NCBI GenBank assembly: GCA_963921425.1
Contig: OY992840.1
Coordinates: 14,362,621-14,426,620, forward strand
Origin: Dryas octopetala
Taxonomy: Eukaryota; Streptophyta; Magnoliopsida; Rosales; Rosaceae
DNA length: 64,000 nucleotides
Direction of reading: 5' to 3'
A program made the translations under genes and the position numbers. Positions 48,844 through 61,420 of this stretch are shown here, one piece after another (the first letter of the stretch is position 1; every line of letters starts with the position of its first letter). Under the pieces are notes generated by a model. The model did not search any database. It saw nothing but the letters and a program-made list of their open reading frames with translations, and was not told where the DNA came from.

Positions 48844-49853
48844 CCATTCATATTTAATTTTGTGCAAACATACATATCACATATGTAATTCAACTTGAGA
48901 AATTGTATACACAAATAGATCATAGCTAGAGAAATCACAGCTAGGTGTGCTGTAATTTTGAATCGTCACACACTCACACTTATATACAAGTTTCAATGTT
49001 ACTTTCTTTCGTGAATTGAAGATCATATGAATCAAATCTTGGATGAAATAAACATCATCATATTCCCCTCGATGGATTCTTAAACACTTCAAATTTGGGG
49101 CCTCAAACTTTCTTACTGGTATTTGAATAATACACCACACGCGCGCGTGCAATCCTTGAAAAAGTCGTCGGCAATGACTTTCCTTCCCATTGACTAATTC
49201 TAAGTTTGTCATTTTGTATTTCAAATTCAATATTTTGTTATTTTAAACCACTCATATAAAAAGTGTACGACGATAACAAACTAGAAGTGGGAATAGCATT
49301 GCCCTGCTTTAAACCAAATACAGCTAGCACAAATTTCATAGAGTCAAGGAGTAAACTGGAGCAGCAAGGAGCAAAGTTGGCCAATTTCTAAGGGAATGGA
49401 AATTCTCAATGGTTTATAAAGAGTGCCTTAAGGTGTATATATTTATTGTATCTATCTCTTTCATCACGTAACTTAATACTTGATAAAAGAGATACACACA
49501 TAAAGTGTATACACCCATAATAGTAAGTTATTTTCCACATAATATACATGTGACACAAAGCAACTTCACTTTTTCCCTCCTCATTTCACAAACACTTAGT
49601 TAATTGTTATTGAAAGGAAGAGTGCAAATTATAACAGTAGAGCATACAACACAACAAAACCTAATTCAGAAGCTGGCTTCATGTTCAATAGTTCACCAAT
49701 TGCTTATAAACTTAGTGCCCTCAGCATAAAAACCATACACATTCAAATTAATGAAACAAAGAAAACAGGTGACATAAATTCCCAAGATTAAATCTTTCTT
49801 CACTTTCTGAAATGAATTGGGGTTTGATATTATTGGTGATCTCCTCTTTGATC
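48844..49853. other. Intergenic region, convergent side of the BAHD gene
   Basis: Non-coding; 3' flanks of SAUR copy 3 and of the minus-strand acyltransferase. A 117-codon minus frame at 48877-49230 has no family resemblance. Confidence 0.5.
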
Positions 49854-51469
49854 TTAAATCTGCATCATCAAATCTTCAAAGTTCTTCATAGCAGAAGCTG
49901 GCAGACCCAAAAACACATTTATGCTTTTCCTGTCTTTCCCATGAGAAAGGAACAAACTGACTTCCTTCTCAGGCAAAGCCACAGGCCCTGACAACACAGG
50001 CTCTCCCCAACCAAAATCAGTAGTGTGGAAAGGGAGCCTAGACCATGTTGTGATCAAAAGGGTTGCTGTTAAAGAAGGCCTAGCTCTTGTTATTTCAAAG
50101 TAGTCTATGGCTGATCTCATACAACTATCAGTAACCATGTGGACTGCCTTATCAACCAGCCCAACAGCAAATGACAATGGATTCTCCAATAGCTCCCCTG
50201 CACTGCACAGTGAATTTGTCAACACCATTGCATTGCCAAAGTACCCTTTTGGTATTGGTGGCTCAAATCTTGAACGCCCATCTACGGCAAAAAGAAGCTT
50301 TGTTTTTTGATCAGGTCTCATCCTCAAGGCCTGAGTTCGAGCTCTCCATACAAAGGCAGAGAGTGCTTCAAAAGTAGTGCACTTGTCAAGAACCCCATCT
50401 TCCATGGCCATTTTCTTGAGCTTTTCAAGCTTCTCAGGGTCAAAACAGAAGGATTCGTACAGCATTTCTTGTTCATGAAGTTTGGTGTTATCAGATATGT
50501 CTTCAATCTCAGCAAATTCATGGTGTGGAAACTCTATCTTAGGTGGGTTTCTGGCTTTTAGTATGCTTCTGTCTAGAAATGGAGGGACCTTGAGGGGCAA
50601 GCCTCTAGCAGTCTCACCCCATGAGTTCACAAAGTCCATTGCACCAATCCCATCAAACATACAATGGTTTGTGCACAGCCCAAGGACAAATCCCCCACAT
50701 CTGAACTTGGTCACCTGGAATTAAAACAATCAACTTAGATTTTCTTTTACCACTAGAGCTATAAGCCCCACAATTATGTTAGTTTCTCGCACTTCACATT
50801 GTGAATGTATTTTTTCCACGTACTACAAGATTTGAACTTAGAATCTACCACGGGTCCACCTAATCTCAATCTCATTAAGCTAAAGTTAAACGGGTGCTAA
50901 TAGTACTACAATTGTGAGTCTAAACTATGTGATCTATTTTGAAGTACTAGAGAGCCTTTTGTGATTAGTGAGATGACATATGCTTACAAAAACCAAAAGG
51001 ATGAGATATGAAAATTGCTGGAAACTCAAACCTGAGCAACCAAGGGAGGAATCTCAAGTATATTGTTGGCACCAGGAATATCATAAACCAGCTTCCCAAG
51101 AGTCACAGGATCAGGCTTTGTTATGTCCCCAATCTCAACCATTGCACAGTTTGCTTCAGCTTCAACAAAGACAGCACCATCTCCTGTGCAATCCACTATC
51201 AACTTCCCCTCAGTGCTGATACTTAACCTTCCTGCAAGTGGGTAGTAGTGAACAAGAACCTTCGACAAGGCATTCTTTATGACCTCCACAGCTTCCTCAT
51301 TGCCTTTAGAATCTGATTTGAAGCAGTAGATGGTTCGAACCATGACCGCAATGTTCTGGTCCAGGTTTGAGAGGAAGTACAGACCATTCTCTGTTTCTGC
51401 TGCAGGGGGTACCAGAGTTGGCTCTTCTTTCTTTACAGTGAGTTCAAAGGTTTTTTTAGTTTCCCCCAT
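49854..51469 (-). CDS. HHT1: Omega-hydroxypalmitate O-feruloyl transferase (BAHD acyltransferase, HHT/ASFT type)
   Basis: Two exons, 51032-51469 and 49854-50714, give 432 aa, the usual BAHD length. The enzyme transfers feruloyl from feruloyl-CoA to omega-hydroxy fatty acids or fatty alcohols, supplying the aromatic part of suberin; BAHD enzymes are cytosolic. Catalytic HCMFD (HxxxD) lies at about residues 163-167 within [25 protein letters not shown] sequence. The structural DFGWG motif is near 379-383. Other family marks are [22 protein letters not shown] and [14 protein letters not shown]. The single intron lies after residue 146, after the Gln of PPLVAQ, as in related BAHD genes. The start at 51469 (MGETKK) is preferred; an upstream in-frame Met at 51547 would add an improbable leader. 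Overall resemblance is closest to Arabidopsis At5g41040. Confidence 0.93.
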
Positions 51470-52426
51470 TACACAGAACACCCTTGTACTAATCCAAGAT
51501 GTACCTAAAAAGTTCAAAGAAAAGTAAGAGAAATATAGGTGACCCAATTACCAAACCATATATATAATTATATATACATGCAAATTGCAATGTTTCATGA
51601 GTCATGACTATAAACATTGCATAATGAGATATATATATATATATAGCTGATATATACCAAGAAACAAAAGGAATGCAGAATTGCTTGTACTGTATCTGTT
51701 ATGCTGGAATATATGATATGGGACAAATGGTTTGGACTGAAACTGATCAGGTTTGGCAATCCCTTTTTGGATGGTGTTATAATTATATAGGGAGAGAGAG
51801 AGAGCTGGGGCCATAGGCTGGTTAACTAATAATGGATTTAATTTATTGATATCTACCAAACAGAAAAAACAGGATAACCAGAAACTTGACCATAAATTGT
51901 TTTTGACACAGATGAAAGGGACTGGCTTCATGTCTGATTGGTGGGGGTTCATACGCAAAGCTCATTGAGTGGAATAGCCCCTCTTTCTAGGAAGAGAAAT
52001 TACGGCCCTTTTCTTGATTATGCTTATTTTTTTAAAGATTTGAAGTGTGTCTTGGACATTGGTGTTGCTCTGCAGAGTGCAGATTGTGCTAAGCTCGTGA
52101 TGTGAGCTGTGGTAGGCTACTGGCCTATGAACCAAAACGTTACCAGCCATGATCATGGAGTTGGTTGGTGTGGGTAGGACTCCAAAATATTAGGTTGCTT
52201 GGTCTACTTGCTCTCAATATTAAAACCAAAATTACTTGCTGTTTTCTTATGCCATCTGATCTTCTAGTACATGATATGAATTAGATTATACAAATTTCAT
52301 TTTCATTGCCACTATATATTGATTATATATGAACCTTGGAAATTGAGAAGTGATCATAAAACAAGACACATTAATTGCAGTACAGCTCACAATGCTTTAC
52401 CCAGAAGTTTTAACAAATCACACGCT
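51470..52426. other. Promoter side of the acyltransferase gene
   Basis: A TATATATATA run at about 51631-51645 and an AT-rich segment at 51560-51580 are TATA candidates for the minus-strand gene. No other gene is visible. Confidence 0.5.
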
Positions 52427-52685
52427 GGGTGTCCCCAACTCAAATTTTAAAAGAGTTCAATGGATTTTAAAATTTATAAAATCCATTAAAATCCAAAGGA
52501 ATTGGATGAAATTCTCATGGAATTTGTTGTGAAAAAAATGTATTCAAATCCTTCACTTAATGAAATCCATGACTTTTTGAAGACACCTAATTTCATTGGA
52601 ATCCATTAAAATCTAAGTTGGAGACACCTAAATTTTATTGGACTTTTAAAATCCAATAAAATCTACTAAATTGAGGACACCCCCC
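52427..52685. mobile_element. MITE with GGGTGTCC ends
   Basis: The ends are GGGTGTCCCCAACTCAA and the inverse TTGAGGACACCCCC. The interior is built of AAAATCCATTAAAATCC-type sub-repeats in both orientations. It is about 258 bp and non-coding; the superfamily was not determined. Confidence 0.75.
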
Positions 52686-52872
52686 AAAAATTAGAAGGCT
52701 CCCTAGGATTTGGGTTGGGACCTTCTTATGAAAATAATCATTAGATGACCCCGATTTCGGGGTTAGATTTGAGTCGAACTTTTGTCGTGGGTGTAGGGTT
52801 AAATGCTATATACATCATTGAAGCTATAAGTCTATTAAGTTATTAACCTTCTAACTTCTAAGAAAGCCTTTA

Positions 52873-53245
52873 GAGCCCGTTTGGTTCAAGTTTTCCATGT
52901 TTAGTAAGTATAGGGAAGAGAAATCAATTTCTTGCCCAAGGGAATCTAATGTCCTTATTGGGGAAAAATGAAACTCTTGCTAGAGTAATGGAATTGATTT
53001 CTCCCTCTGAGAAAACATTTATTGTTTCCTTTTTGATAAAACTAACTCTACTATTATTTCAAAATAAATAATAAATTAGGGTACAATTGAAAAACTGACC
53101 AAACACAACATTTATTGCTTCAAATTCCTACTTTACTTTCCCAAGCTTACCAAACACAGAAAATGGAATTTCACATTCCCTTCTTTCTGGAAAATGCAAA
53201 GGAATTGATTTCTCAATAAATCAATTATGTGAACCAACCGGACCC
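52873..53245. mobile_element. Second Tourist-like MITE, inverse orientation to 31.6 kb
   Basis: The ends are GAGCCCGTTTGGTTCA and TGAACCAACCGGACCC, bordered by TTA on the left and TAA on the right, so a direct duplication is not clean. The interior matches the element at 31583-32048 when reversed, with about 90 bp missing. Confidence 0.75.
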
Positions 53246-53778
53246 TAATAGTTTATTCATCAAGAAAAATGAATTACCATTATTACTCATTATTCAGTGT
53301 TATGAATCTGATGCTAAGCTTTCCTGGTTTAGAATCAGTAGATGGAGGAGAGGATGAGTATTAAATATAAAACCATACCAAGTTAGATGAAACTTTTCAG
53401 TCAATTAGATGAAACTTTTCAGTCAACTTTTACGTAACATAGGGTTAACAATTTGGTCAAGTTATTGCAAGGAAACAAGAAAGGGGAGAGAGAAAAGAGC
53501 AAAAGAAAACAAGGTGTATGCCAATGCCACTACAGAAAACTCTCAATTCATATCTCAATACTACGACACTCCTTTTCCCTTTCTGAGCATCACGAAAACT
53601 CAATGTTAAGTTGAGTGGCAAATTCAATTTGTTGTGCCGGTTTCACACAACAAATTTGACGTGTAAAACTAATGAAGCAAAAGTAGAGCTCACAAGTAAT
53701 TAGTGGAAAAAATCAATTGTTTTTCAATTGAGACTAGGTAGATTTCTGCTGTTGCCTCTTGCACCTTTGCTTCTATGT

Positions 53779-56085
53779 TTGGTATTTGCTTATTTGGAGC
53801 TGAAATCACTTTTTTTTAAAAATTTGTACGCAAAACCCGTCTGGTAAGTTACACGAAATCAGCTTATTTTGACAGTGACAGGGTTTTGGCAGTGATTTTG
53901 AGAAGCAGCTAAGAGGCAACTTCTCTAGACTGCTGTCAAGAGAAGCTACCGGTTCCTTTAAATGAAAAATTTACAATACCGCAAATGTCCTTAACATTTT
54001 ATCTTAATGACACGACTTGTCCTTCGTCTATCCTGAACAATTCATCTCGATCACTTCTTTCTCTCACTTTCAGCGTACTAGTGCAGTGTTCTCTTTCAAA
54101 ATCTCAACTTCATCCCTGAGATTCCAAGAGAAAAATCCTCCCAAGACCCTCATCCTGAAGCTAGCAATTCTCTCAATTCATCTCTCTCTTCTATTTCTTC
54201 TTTAAGAGCCAGAAAACCCCAAATCAAAAAAGTTCTTCACAATCTCTGTCATTGATGGCGGGCATAAATCACCACCAACCACAGTCCTTGGGCGCTCGGT
54301 GCTTGCAAGAAAAAGGTTGTCAGGTTTTTTTACCTAGAAATTTTCCTATTTCAGCAACCACTTTGTGGATTTTTATTTTTAGTGAAAAAAAAAAAACTTG
54401 TAATTCTGTGTTTTCCAGATTAGACTTGTATGTGAGAATGAAGATTATCTAGTTGTCATGACGAATCTGCAGATTGCATGGACAGGTTCTTCATTTCATT
54501 TCCTTCAAAGGGCAGATACCTAAAGAAATTAAATTTAGTATATCTATGTTTTCTTTATTGGATTTATACATGAATATGTTAATGGGAAATGGAAAAAATA
54601 ATCGTTAGAAAGCTCAAAGAATGGTTATTTGACATATTATATTGGGTAAGATTTCTTTTTTGTTTATGATGTTCCAGAATCATGAAAATAAAACTGGAGG
54701 AAGATGGATTTTCCGATATCCTCATCTTGGAGCTGATGATGTTGTATATGTAAGTTAAGTAGTTGGCATCCTATAGCAATTCTTAATGTCTCAACATACT
54801 TGTATTTGAGGCATAAGACTATGGTTTCGGATATTTTTTAAAAATGATTGATATTTTTCAAGCTTGGTGTTGAAGCTTGCATCTTACCCATAGAATTTCT
54901 TTTTTGGCAAATGTTTTACTGTTACCTGTAATATTTGCATCCTTTATAAATATTTATGCATATACTTGATATTTTAGAGAATAGCAGAGCGTAGAGGATG
55001 AAAGATTAGGCCACAGTGTAGGAGAAATAGTGTGAAATTGGGTATTTTTTATGTGGGTAATTGTATGTTGATTTTAATTGCAGAAACTGCTATCCTCTAT
55101 TTTGAGGAGTTTTGGCTGCTGGAAGCTCTTGTTTTTGGGGGGCTGATTGAAGGTTTTTACCCAGATTCCTACTTTAGGCTTGGAATGGAGTTTTAAAGTT
55201 TTTGCTCAATTACTACCACAAAGCTGCTCGAGGCTTTTGAGCTCTTAATGCATATAGATTGCTCTTGTTTTCTCACAATTTATTGGTTCAAATTTGCAGC
55301 AAAAACTGGAGATTCTTTGTCTTAATGCACAATATATTCTATGCATTACACCACGTTCAGATCAACAGGAACAACAAGAATGCTTGATATGGGAAGCTAA
55401 AATAGACCATGCATGGATATTATCTAAATCTTTGAAGGACTTTCACTGTTCTTTTTTATTAAAAGACACGTAGTTGCAACACTTTTGTAAAGCTCAGTTA
55501 TATATTTATACATTATCTTTCTTTGATGTACTATGTAATTATATATTTTGATTTTTGAGACCATATTATGAAATTTGTGTTTATTTTACTTATATGATAA
55601 TCAAATCAGTGAAATGTACAATGAATTCAAAATCTTTGAGACTTGGTATCCTATTTTTTATAGCATTCCTAAAATATTAATGGAAAACAGTATCACCTTG
55701 TTATCATATTTATTATACCGTTTCTAAAAATTCCATCGAAATTTTTTATACTACACAAACAAATGCTATCAAAACATTCTTTAGTGAGGTTATTAGGTCA
55801 AGATTAAAAAAATAGAAAAAAAAATATAAATACATGAGTACTCTCTTTACTAAAATAATTGAGTAAAAAAAAACACTTTCAGTATTATATCTATTTTAGT
55901 CATTATACACAATCACAATCCTTTAAAACTGAAATTTACCAAACACTTGTACATTACTTTTATACTCATAACACTTTTTGGAACAAAATTTACCAAACAC
56001 TCAACTGATTTATTTTACAGCCGATTATTTTCACAGCACAACTAAAAGTAATTATTTTAAAAGTGACAGCAATACCAAACTAAAA
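53779..56085. mobile_element. Possible 2.3-kb non-autonomous DNA element with foreign interior
   Basis: The left side has GTTTGGTATTTGCT (about 53778) and the right side the approximate inverse AGCAATACCAAACTAAAAC. The right 200 bp are related to the right half of the MITE at 36601-37016, including ATTTACCAAACACTCAACTG. The interior, 54.0-55.5 kb, is less AT-rich and looks unlike the MITE. It includes an ATG-led short frame (MAGINHHQPQSLG at 54255) and splice-like signals, but no recognised protein. It could be a captured host fragment, or two separate pieces. Target duplication was not found. Confidence 0.4.
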
Positions 56086-56961
56086 CATCTAGTTTTGGTT
56101 TTAGCCGAAAATGGTCCATTGAATTATGCCTTCGTTATGGATTAATTAGGATTCAAGGCATGAATCTGAAGCAAAAATAATAAAACCTTTTTTAAAAAAA
56201 CAAGGCATAATTACGAGCATGACTTATTTTTTTTATAAAAAAAAAGAGTAATTGTTGCGTGGGTAAATATTAACTAAGTTTGTGAAACCAACCAACCAAC
56301 TGCGACATAGGAAGACTAATAGGGAATTTAACTTTTAAGAAATAAGAACTAATATAGAAAGGGTGGACACGAATAGAAGCAACACTTTTAATATTGATGT
56401 GACAACAAAGCACGAATCCAACACAAAGTTAGGACTATCATAGTTCACACGAATCAGTAATAACACGACAATTTCCCTCGATATTTCCTAGGAAAGTTGG
56501 CCACAAAGGTAACTCTAAAAAGCAGCCCTCACGCTAATTCCAATCACAATTATTGTAGTTCAAAGAACACAAAAGAAAACAAACTTAAGAAAACCACTTA
56601 CTACTCATTTATAATGGAGATCAAGTCACAACAGATACAACTAAACTACGATGGAATGAGGTTTAAACTAAATAGAAATAAACAAAAAAAAAATAAGAAA
56701 AAGAAATAAACAAAAACTAACATATAAATATGAGGTCAGTTCAGCACTACAAAGAGGTTAATTGATATGGTACAAACACACCCAGTTGGGTATATTTATG
56801 GAAGAGGTCACAGGACAGGACCCAGATTTCTAAAGGTTTTCTATCGATTTTAAAAACTGCTGATGGCACGCACCGCAGAAGAAGGATATGAACTAACTGG
56901 TGAATGCACCTCATGGCTCATATTCTGCATGGGTCATGCATAAGCTCTGACCCACTATGAA
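56086..56961. other. Intergenic region and DEK 3' flank
   Basis: AT-rich. A Lys/Asn-rich open frame at 56497-56709 is low complexity. The last 200 bp are probably the DEK 3' untranslated region. Confidence 0.5.
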
Positions 56962-59900
56962 CTAAGCATCATCTTCTTCATCATCATCATCCTTTTCTTC
57001 ATCTTTCTCTGCATCATCACCAGCTTTAGCATTCTCCTCTGCTTCATCGCCTTCATCTTCTTCCTCATCAGTCATATTATTAATTACCTCTGTAATTATA
57101 TCCTTCACCTCTGCTTTTCTATGCATTAAATCAACACCGAAGTGGGTACCTAATTGAATTACATTTGCACAGTTAGCCAAGTTGGGGAGAGTTCAAAAAG
57201 GAAAAGTTAAAAAAAAGTGGCAAATAAAAAGGAGCCCTACCAAGTTGCTTGAGAATATCTGATAAAGTTGCCTGCACCAGGTAAATGCAGAAAAGTAAAT
57301 AATATAACTGACACAAGTTCAACTATCCAATCAATGTAATGTTGCAATGACAACTTACGGTATTGAAGTCCACTTCTTTCAGGATATCAACAATTACTGC
57401 ATGCATATCATCTTTCGTGGGCTCTGCCTTTGCCTTCTTGCTAGCTTTGCCTTTCACTAGTTCATACAAGGATTTGATAACAATTAAAACATAAAATTCT
57501 GAGAAAATTACAATTTTCATGAAACAGGTTTCTTAGACACAAAATCTTAAATCAAATATTTGACGTGTCAAAATCAAGTAGTAAGAGCCAACAGCAAATA
57601 AACACAAAGCAAATCACCTTGATCCTTTGCTTGAGCCTTGGCCGGGGACTTGCTGGGCTGTTTTTTGCCAGTGGCTTTTGCCTTGCTATCCTTCTGGCTT
57701 TCCTTTTCAGTTTTCTGTTTCTTCGATCCCTTTGCTTTAGAAAGTGAACCAGAAGCTTCATCAACATCACTTGCACCTCTTTTTGATGTAGAACTAGATT
57801 TCTTTGATGAATCTGTAGGAGTTTTCACAGATTTTGCAGGGGTTCTCTTCTTGACAGGTGTTGATTTTCCCCCAGTTTTAACCTTTGAGCCCTCTTTTGC
57901 AATCTTTCTGGACAAACTTTTTGGACTTGACACCTGATCCTTTGGTTCCTCTTCCTCTTCATCGGATTTATCCACGTGATTAGTTACTTCATTCATCGTA
58001 TTGTCATCATCATCTTCAAGAGAATCATCCTTTGCATCTGAAGTTTCAACTTTATCATCACCTTCATCTTCTTCAACTTTGGATGACTCTTCTTTTTTTT
58101 CAACACTGGGTATTTCTTTTTGTTTCTGAGTACAAAGAATGCAGAAAGTAAAGCCACAAAACTTAGTCAAGAGAAGGAACGGATCATGCTGCATGAACCA
58201 TTCACACACAAATACAAACAATTTGGCATTGCAAAACATCACCAATTGCTATCAATGCAATCATATTCAGAGTTGGAAAAAATTGATCGATGAGAAATTG
58301 GAGAAGACTCAACAAATCCGACCATCTAACTAAAATCAAACAAGATGAAACAAATCATTTGAGGCTTTCTTTTGGGAGAGAAATAATGCACATAAGCACA
58401 TACTGCAAAGGTGTTGAGGCCACGTGTATTAATTATAACACGGCAATGGATTAAGCAGATAGTGCATATCATAAAATGCACTCCACATAAAGTAAAATTA
58501 TTTCTACTGCATCATAATGGAGTTGGTTAGAAACTTCTAATTTAAATTTTACTAATGAACACACACCTTGGCTGGTGTTTCTGGGGATGCTTCTCCAGAA
58601 CCTGCAGTCTTACTTGGTGTAACCTTCTTCCTCCGCTTTGGACCTTTCTGGAACTCAGATAAGAAACATGGTTTAAAAACACCATCATGACAATTAAACA
58701 TACAGCAAAGCAACATATATCAAATGAGAACACTGAAAGAATATCAAACCTCCTTATCAGCAAGCAAAACATCAGTTGTAGAGTGTGGGGATTCCAAGAA
58801 CTCCAATAACTTTGCAGAAAGTTCTTCCTGTAAGAGTGGCTTGTAAGATAAGAGGTGATTCATAAATTATTCATACAAAAGAAAATATCATTCCTTGCAC
58901 TACTTACCTTCTTTGTACCAGCCTTATTAATTGGAATATTAAGCACATCACAAAAATCCATTAACCTTTCTTTAACACACTTATCAAGCTTCTCCTTTAC
59001 CTTTGCCCTCTGTTTTTCCTGCTGCAAACAGAATTCTTTTTTCAAAGGATGAAGGCAAGATAGCATTTAAAATATTACTATAATGATGTATATACAAGAT
59101 GTTGCATAAGAAGGCAAAATTAATGAAAAGAGTCAGCACATAACATATGATACCTCATTCTCGGCCCACACATAACCTGAAAACTGGCATATATTTCTCT
59201 TTAAACTGTAAGCCTGCACAAGAATATCAACAATTAGATAATCGCAGATTACCATACAACATTCATATGAACATTGATATGTAAAGCAAAAGCACCTCAA
59301 ATCACTAAACCAAAACAAACCAAAAGGTCACCTTTGTCTTTTTCCCAAAAAGAATTGAGTGAAGAACTTGCAGGTTTTCATCAGATTTTCTCTTCGACAG
59401 CTTGAAAGCCACTGAAACAGTTCACAATATCAGACAAAAATATATGCCAGGCTTCAGTAACAAGAAATTTGAATACAAGTAAATAACACTTTTATGCATA
59501 GTAACCTCCTCTGTTGAGAATATGAAACCCCCATTTTCATTTAGATGTTTGCACTTATCACCTCAACATGCAATCAGCCTAGGGCATGTGAAAATTTGTA
59601 TGACATCAAATTAAAGAAAATAGCCATTCAGAACCATGTCAAAATAAAATAGAGATAATAACTACCACTAAGCCTTTGCTGTTGTATAAAGGAGGCAGAC
59701 ATACAATTCATACATAACCTTTCATCAAATGCAACAACCTCTTGAAAGAACTACAATCATTATAAAGTAACCTACTTCATGGATACTAACTGAAGTCCCT
59801 TGTTTCAACATGCATATTGGGTGTTTAATATATTTTTGGCCTGGGATATTAGGTATTTAATATGACAACTCTAACTAGATCAAGAGCCCATACCACCTAA

Positions 59901-61299
59901 ATATACATGGCCTTATTGGCTGTCTTCATTAAGGGCTCATCTTTGCCATTTGACACCAGTTCAACTCAAAGAAAGCCACTACTTCAAGAAGACTGGTATT
60001 TGCTAAACAAATCCTTATTCTTCCAAACTATTGAAAACATCAACATCACTTTGTTTCCACAACTGAGCTTGTAAAAAATGATGCAATGAAAAACCAAAAC
60101 ATATTTAACAAAAATTAAACACTGAACATGGAAAAGGAGAGGTCCACAGCAGTGGTTTTAAAATTGGAAGATTAAATGCATTCCAGCAGTCCATTATGTG
60201 TGATATATGTCAATGTTAAGAAGTTCTTCATGTCTTAGATGAAATGGGATTGACGGCGATGTTAAACTAAAACAGCCCCATGTTCATATTTTCACATGAT
60301 CCCAGGTAAGTTACTAACATGAATTACTAACCTCCAGAGAAGGATCTAACTTTAAGAACTAGATAAGAAATTAAGTCAGCCACAACATTACAGGTCCAGT
60401 TAAAAGTTTCCAAACCACCTAAATCTTAGTACCCCTATGACAACTTTAGATTCAATTAACACTGGCAACATCAAATTGGTACAAGAAAACATAACTATGC
60501 CAAGCAACTGTAAGTCTTGAAATGAAGATCAAATAGCAATCCAGTTTGCTTAATCTTCATATCAGTCCTGATAGCATTACATCTCACTCATATTTTGTGC
60601 CACACAAAATCATCATACCAAAGACAAATCTAACGAGAACAAAGCTGTAACAGAAACAAAGAAAGAACATACCGTTTGGGATATCCTTGAGCTGTGTACC
60701 ACGACCCTGAAATCACACAAACCAAACTTAATCGAATAAATCCGAAACACCATCTAACAATTAGCAAAGAACAAACAACAAAGCACCATTTTTCATCACC
60801 ATACCTTCTCAATCGAGACTGATTTAGTAGCTGAAGACCTTCCGCTGTCGGGTGCCGAGTAGCGCTCAACTACTTTCCTCTCCCTTGTGGGTCTCTCACT
60901 CGCTGGTGTAGCCGGCTCTTTCTCTTTCTTCTCCACCGCAGCTTCTTTACTCTGCTTCTTCTCAGCTGAGTCTCGCCCTCGCTTCTTCGACTCGGTCTGG
61001 TCCTTGTCCTTGTCCTTGTCCTTCTTCGAGCTCGTCTTTCGACCCCTCTTCGCCTTCTTCTCTGTCACTTTCTCTTCCTCCTCACCTTCTTCAACGGCTT
61101 TACCTTCCTCGTTCTCAGTCACCTTCTCGGAAGCTTCCGGAAGATTCTCCTTCTCTTCCTCTTGTTCTTCTTCTTTAGGGTCCTCTTTAGGTTCTTCTTC
61201 ATTACGTTCCTCCTCTGCTTCTGCTTTGGGCTCCTCCTGCTTGTCTTCAGCTGGAGCTTCGTCCTCGGGTTTCTTCTCTTCTGGGGCTTCGGACGCCAT
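56962..61299 (-). CDS. DEK: DEK-domain chromatin-associated protein
   Basis: Eleven exons: 60805-61299, 60673-60706, 59332-59411, 59154-59213, 58908-59018 (or 59021), 58750-58827, 58567-58647, 57618-58125, 57359-57456, 57241-57271 and 56962-57149. They give 587 aa. Plant DEK proteins bind DNA and histones and affect chromatin compaction and stress-response genes. The N-terminal 110 residues are acidic (Glu/Lys-rich, EEKKPEDEAPAEDK on), followed by a basic tract. The conserved core begins GRGTQLKDIPNVAFKLSKRK and continues through YSLKRNICQFSGYVWAENE. A SAP-like DNA-binding helix pair follows at about residues 235-285 (LMDFCDVLNIPINKAGTKK, EELSAKLLEFLESPH). A long Ser/Lys linker leads to a DEK C-terminal domain at about 490-550 (VIVDILKEVDF, TLSDILKQLGTHFGVDL, KAEVKDIITEVI) and an acidic tail ending EEDDA. 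No defect is seen. Confidence 0.94.
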
Positions 61300-61420
61300 G
61301 GGTATCGAACAACCAAGCTAAAGATCGAGAATTTGACAGGGAATTGTCAAAACTAAAAACCCTAGATTTGTGGGTTTGGGAATAAAAACCCTAAAAGGAA
61401 AGAAATCACAGAGAGAGCTT
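61300..61420 (-). promoter_or_regulatory. DEK 5' leader with telo-box motifs
   Basis: AAAACCCTAGA (about 61356) and AAAACCCTAAAAGG (about 61386) stand within 100 bp of the DEK start. AAACCCTA telo-boxes are typical of plant genes expressed in dividing cells. Confidence 0.5.

Noticed and set aside
60887..61321. Plus-strand 144-codon Ser/Phe-rich frame
   Set aside because: Antisense of the low-complexity acidic first exon of DEK; no family features.
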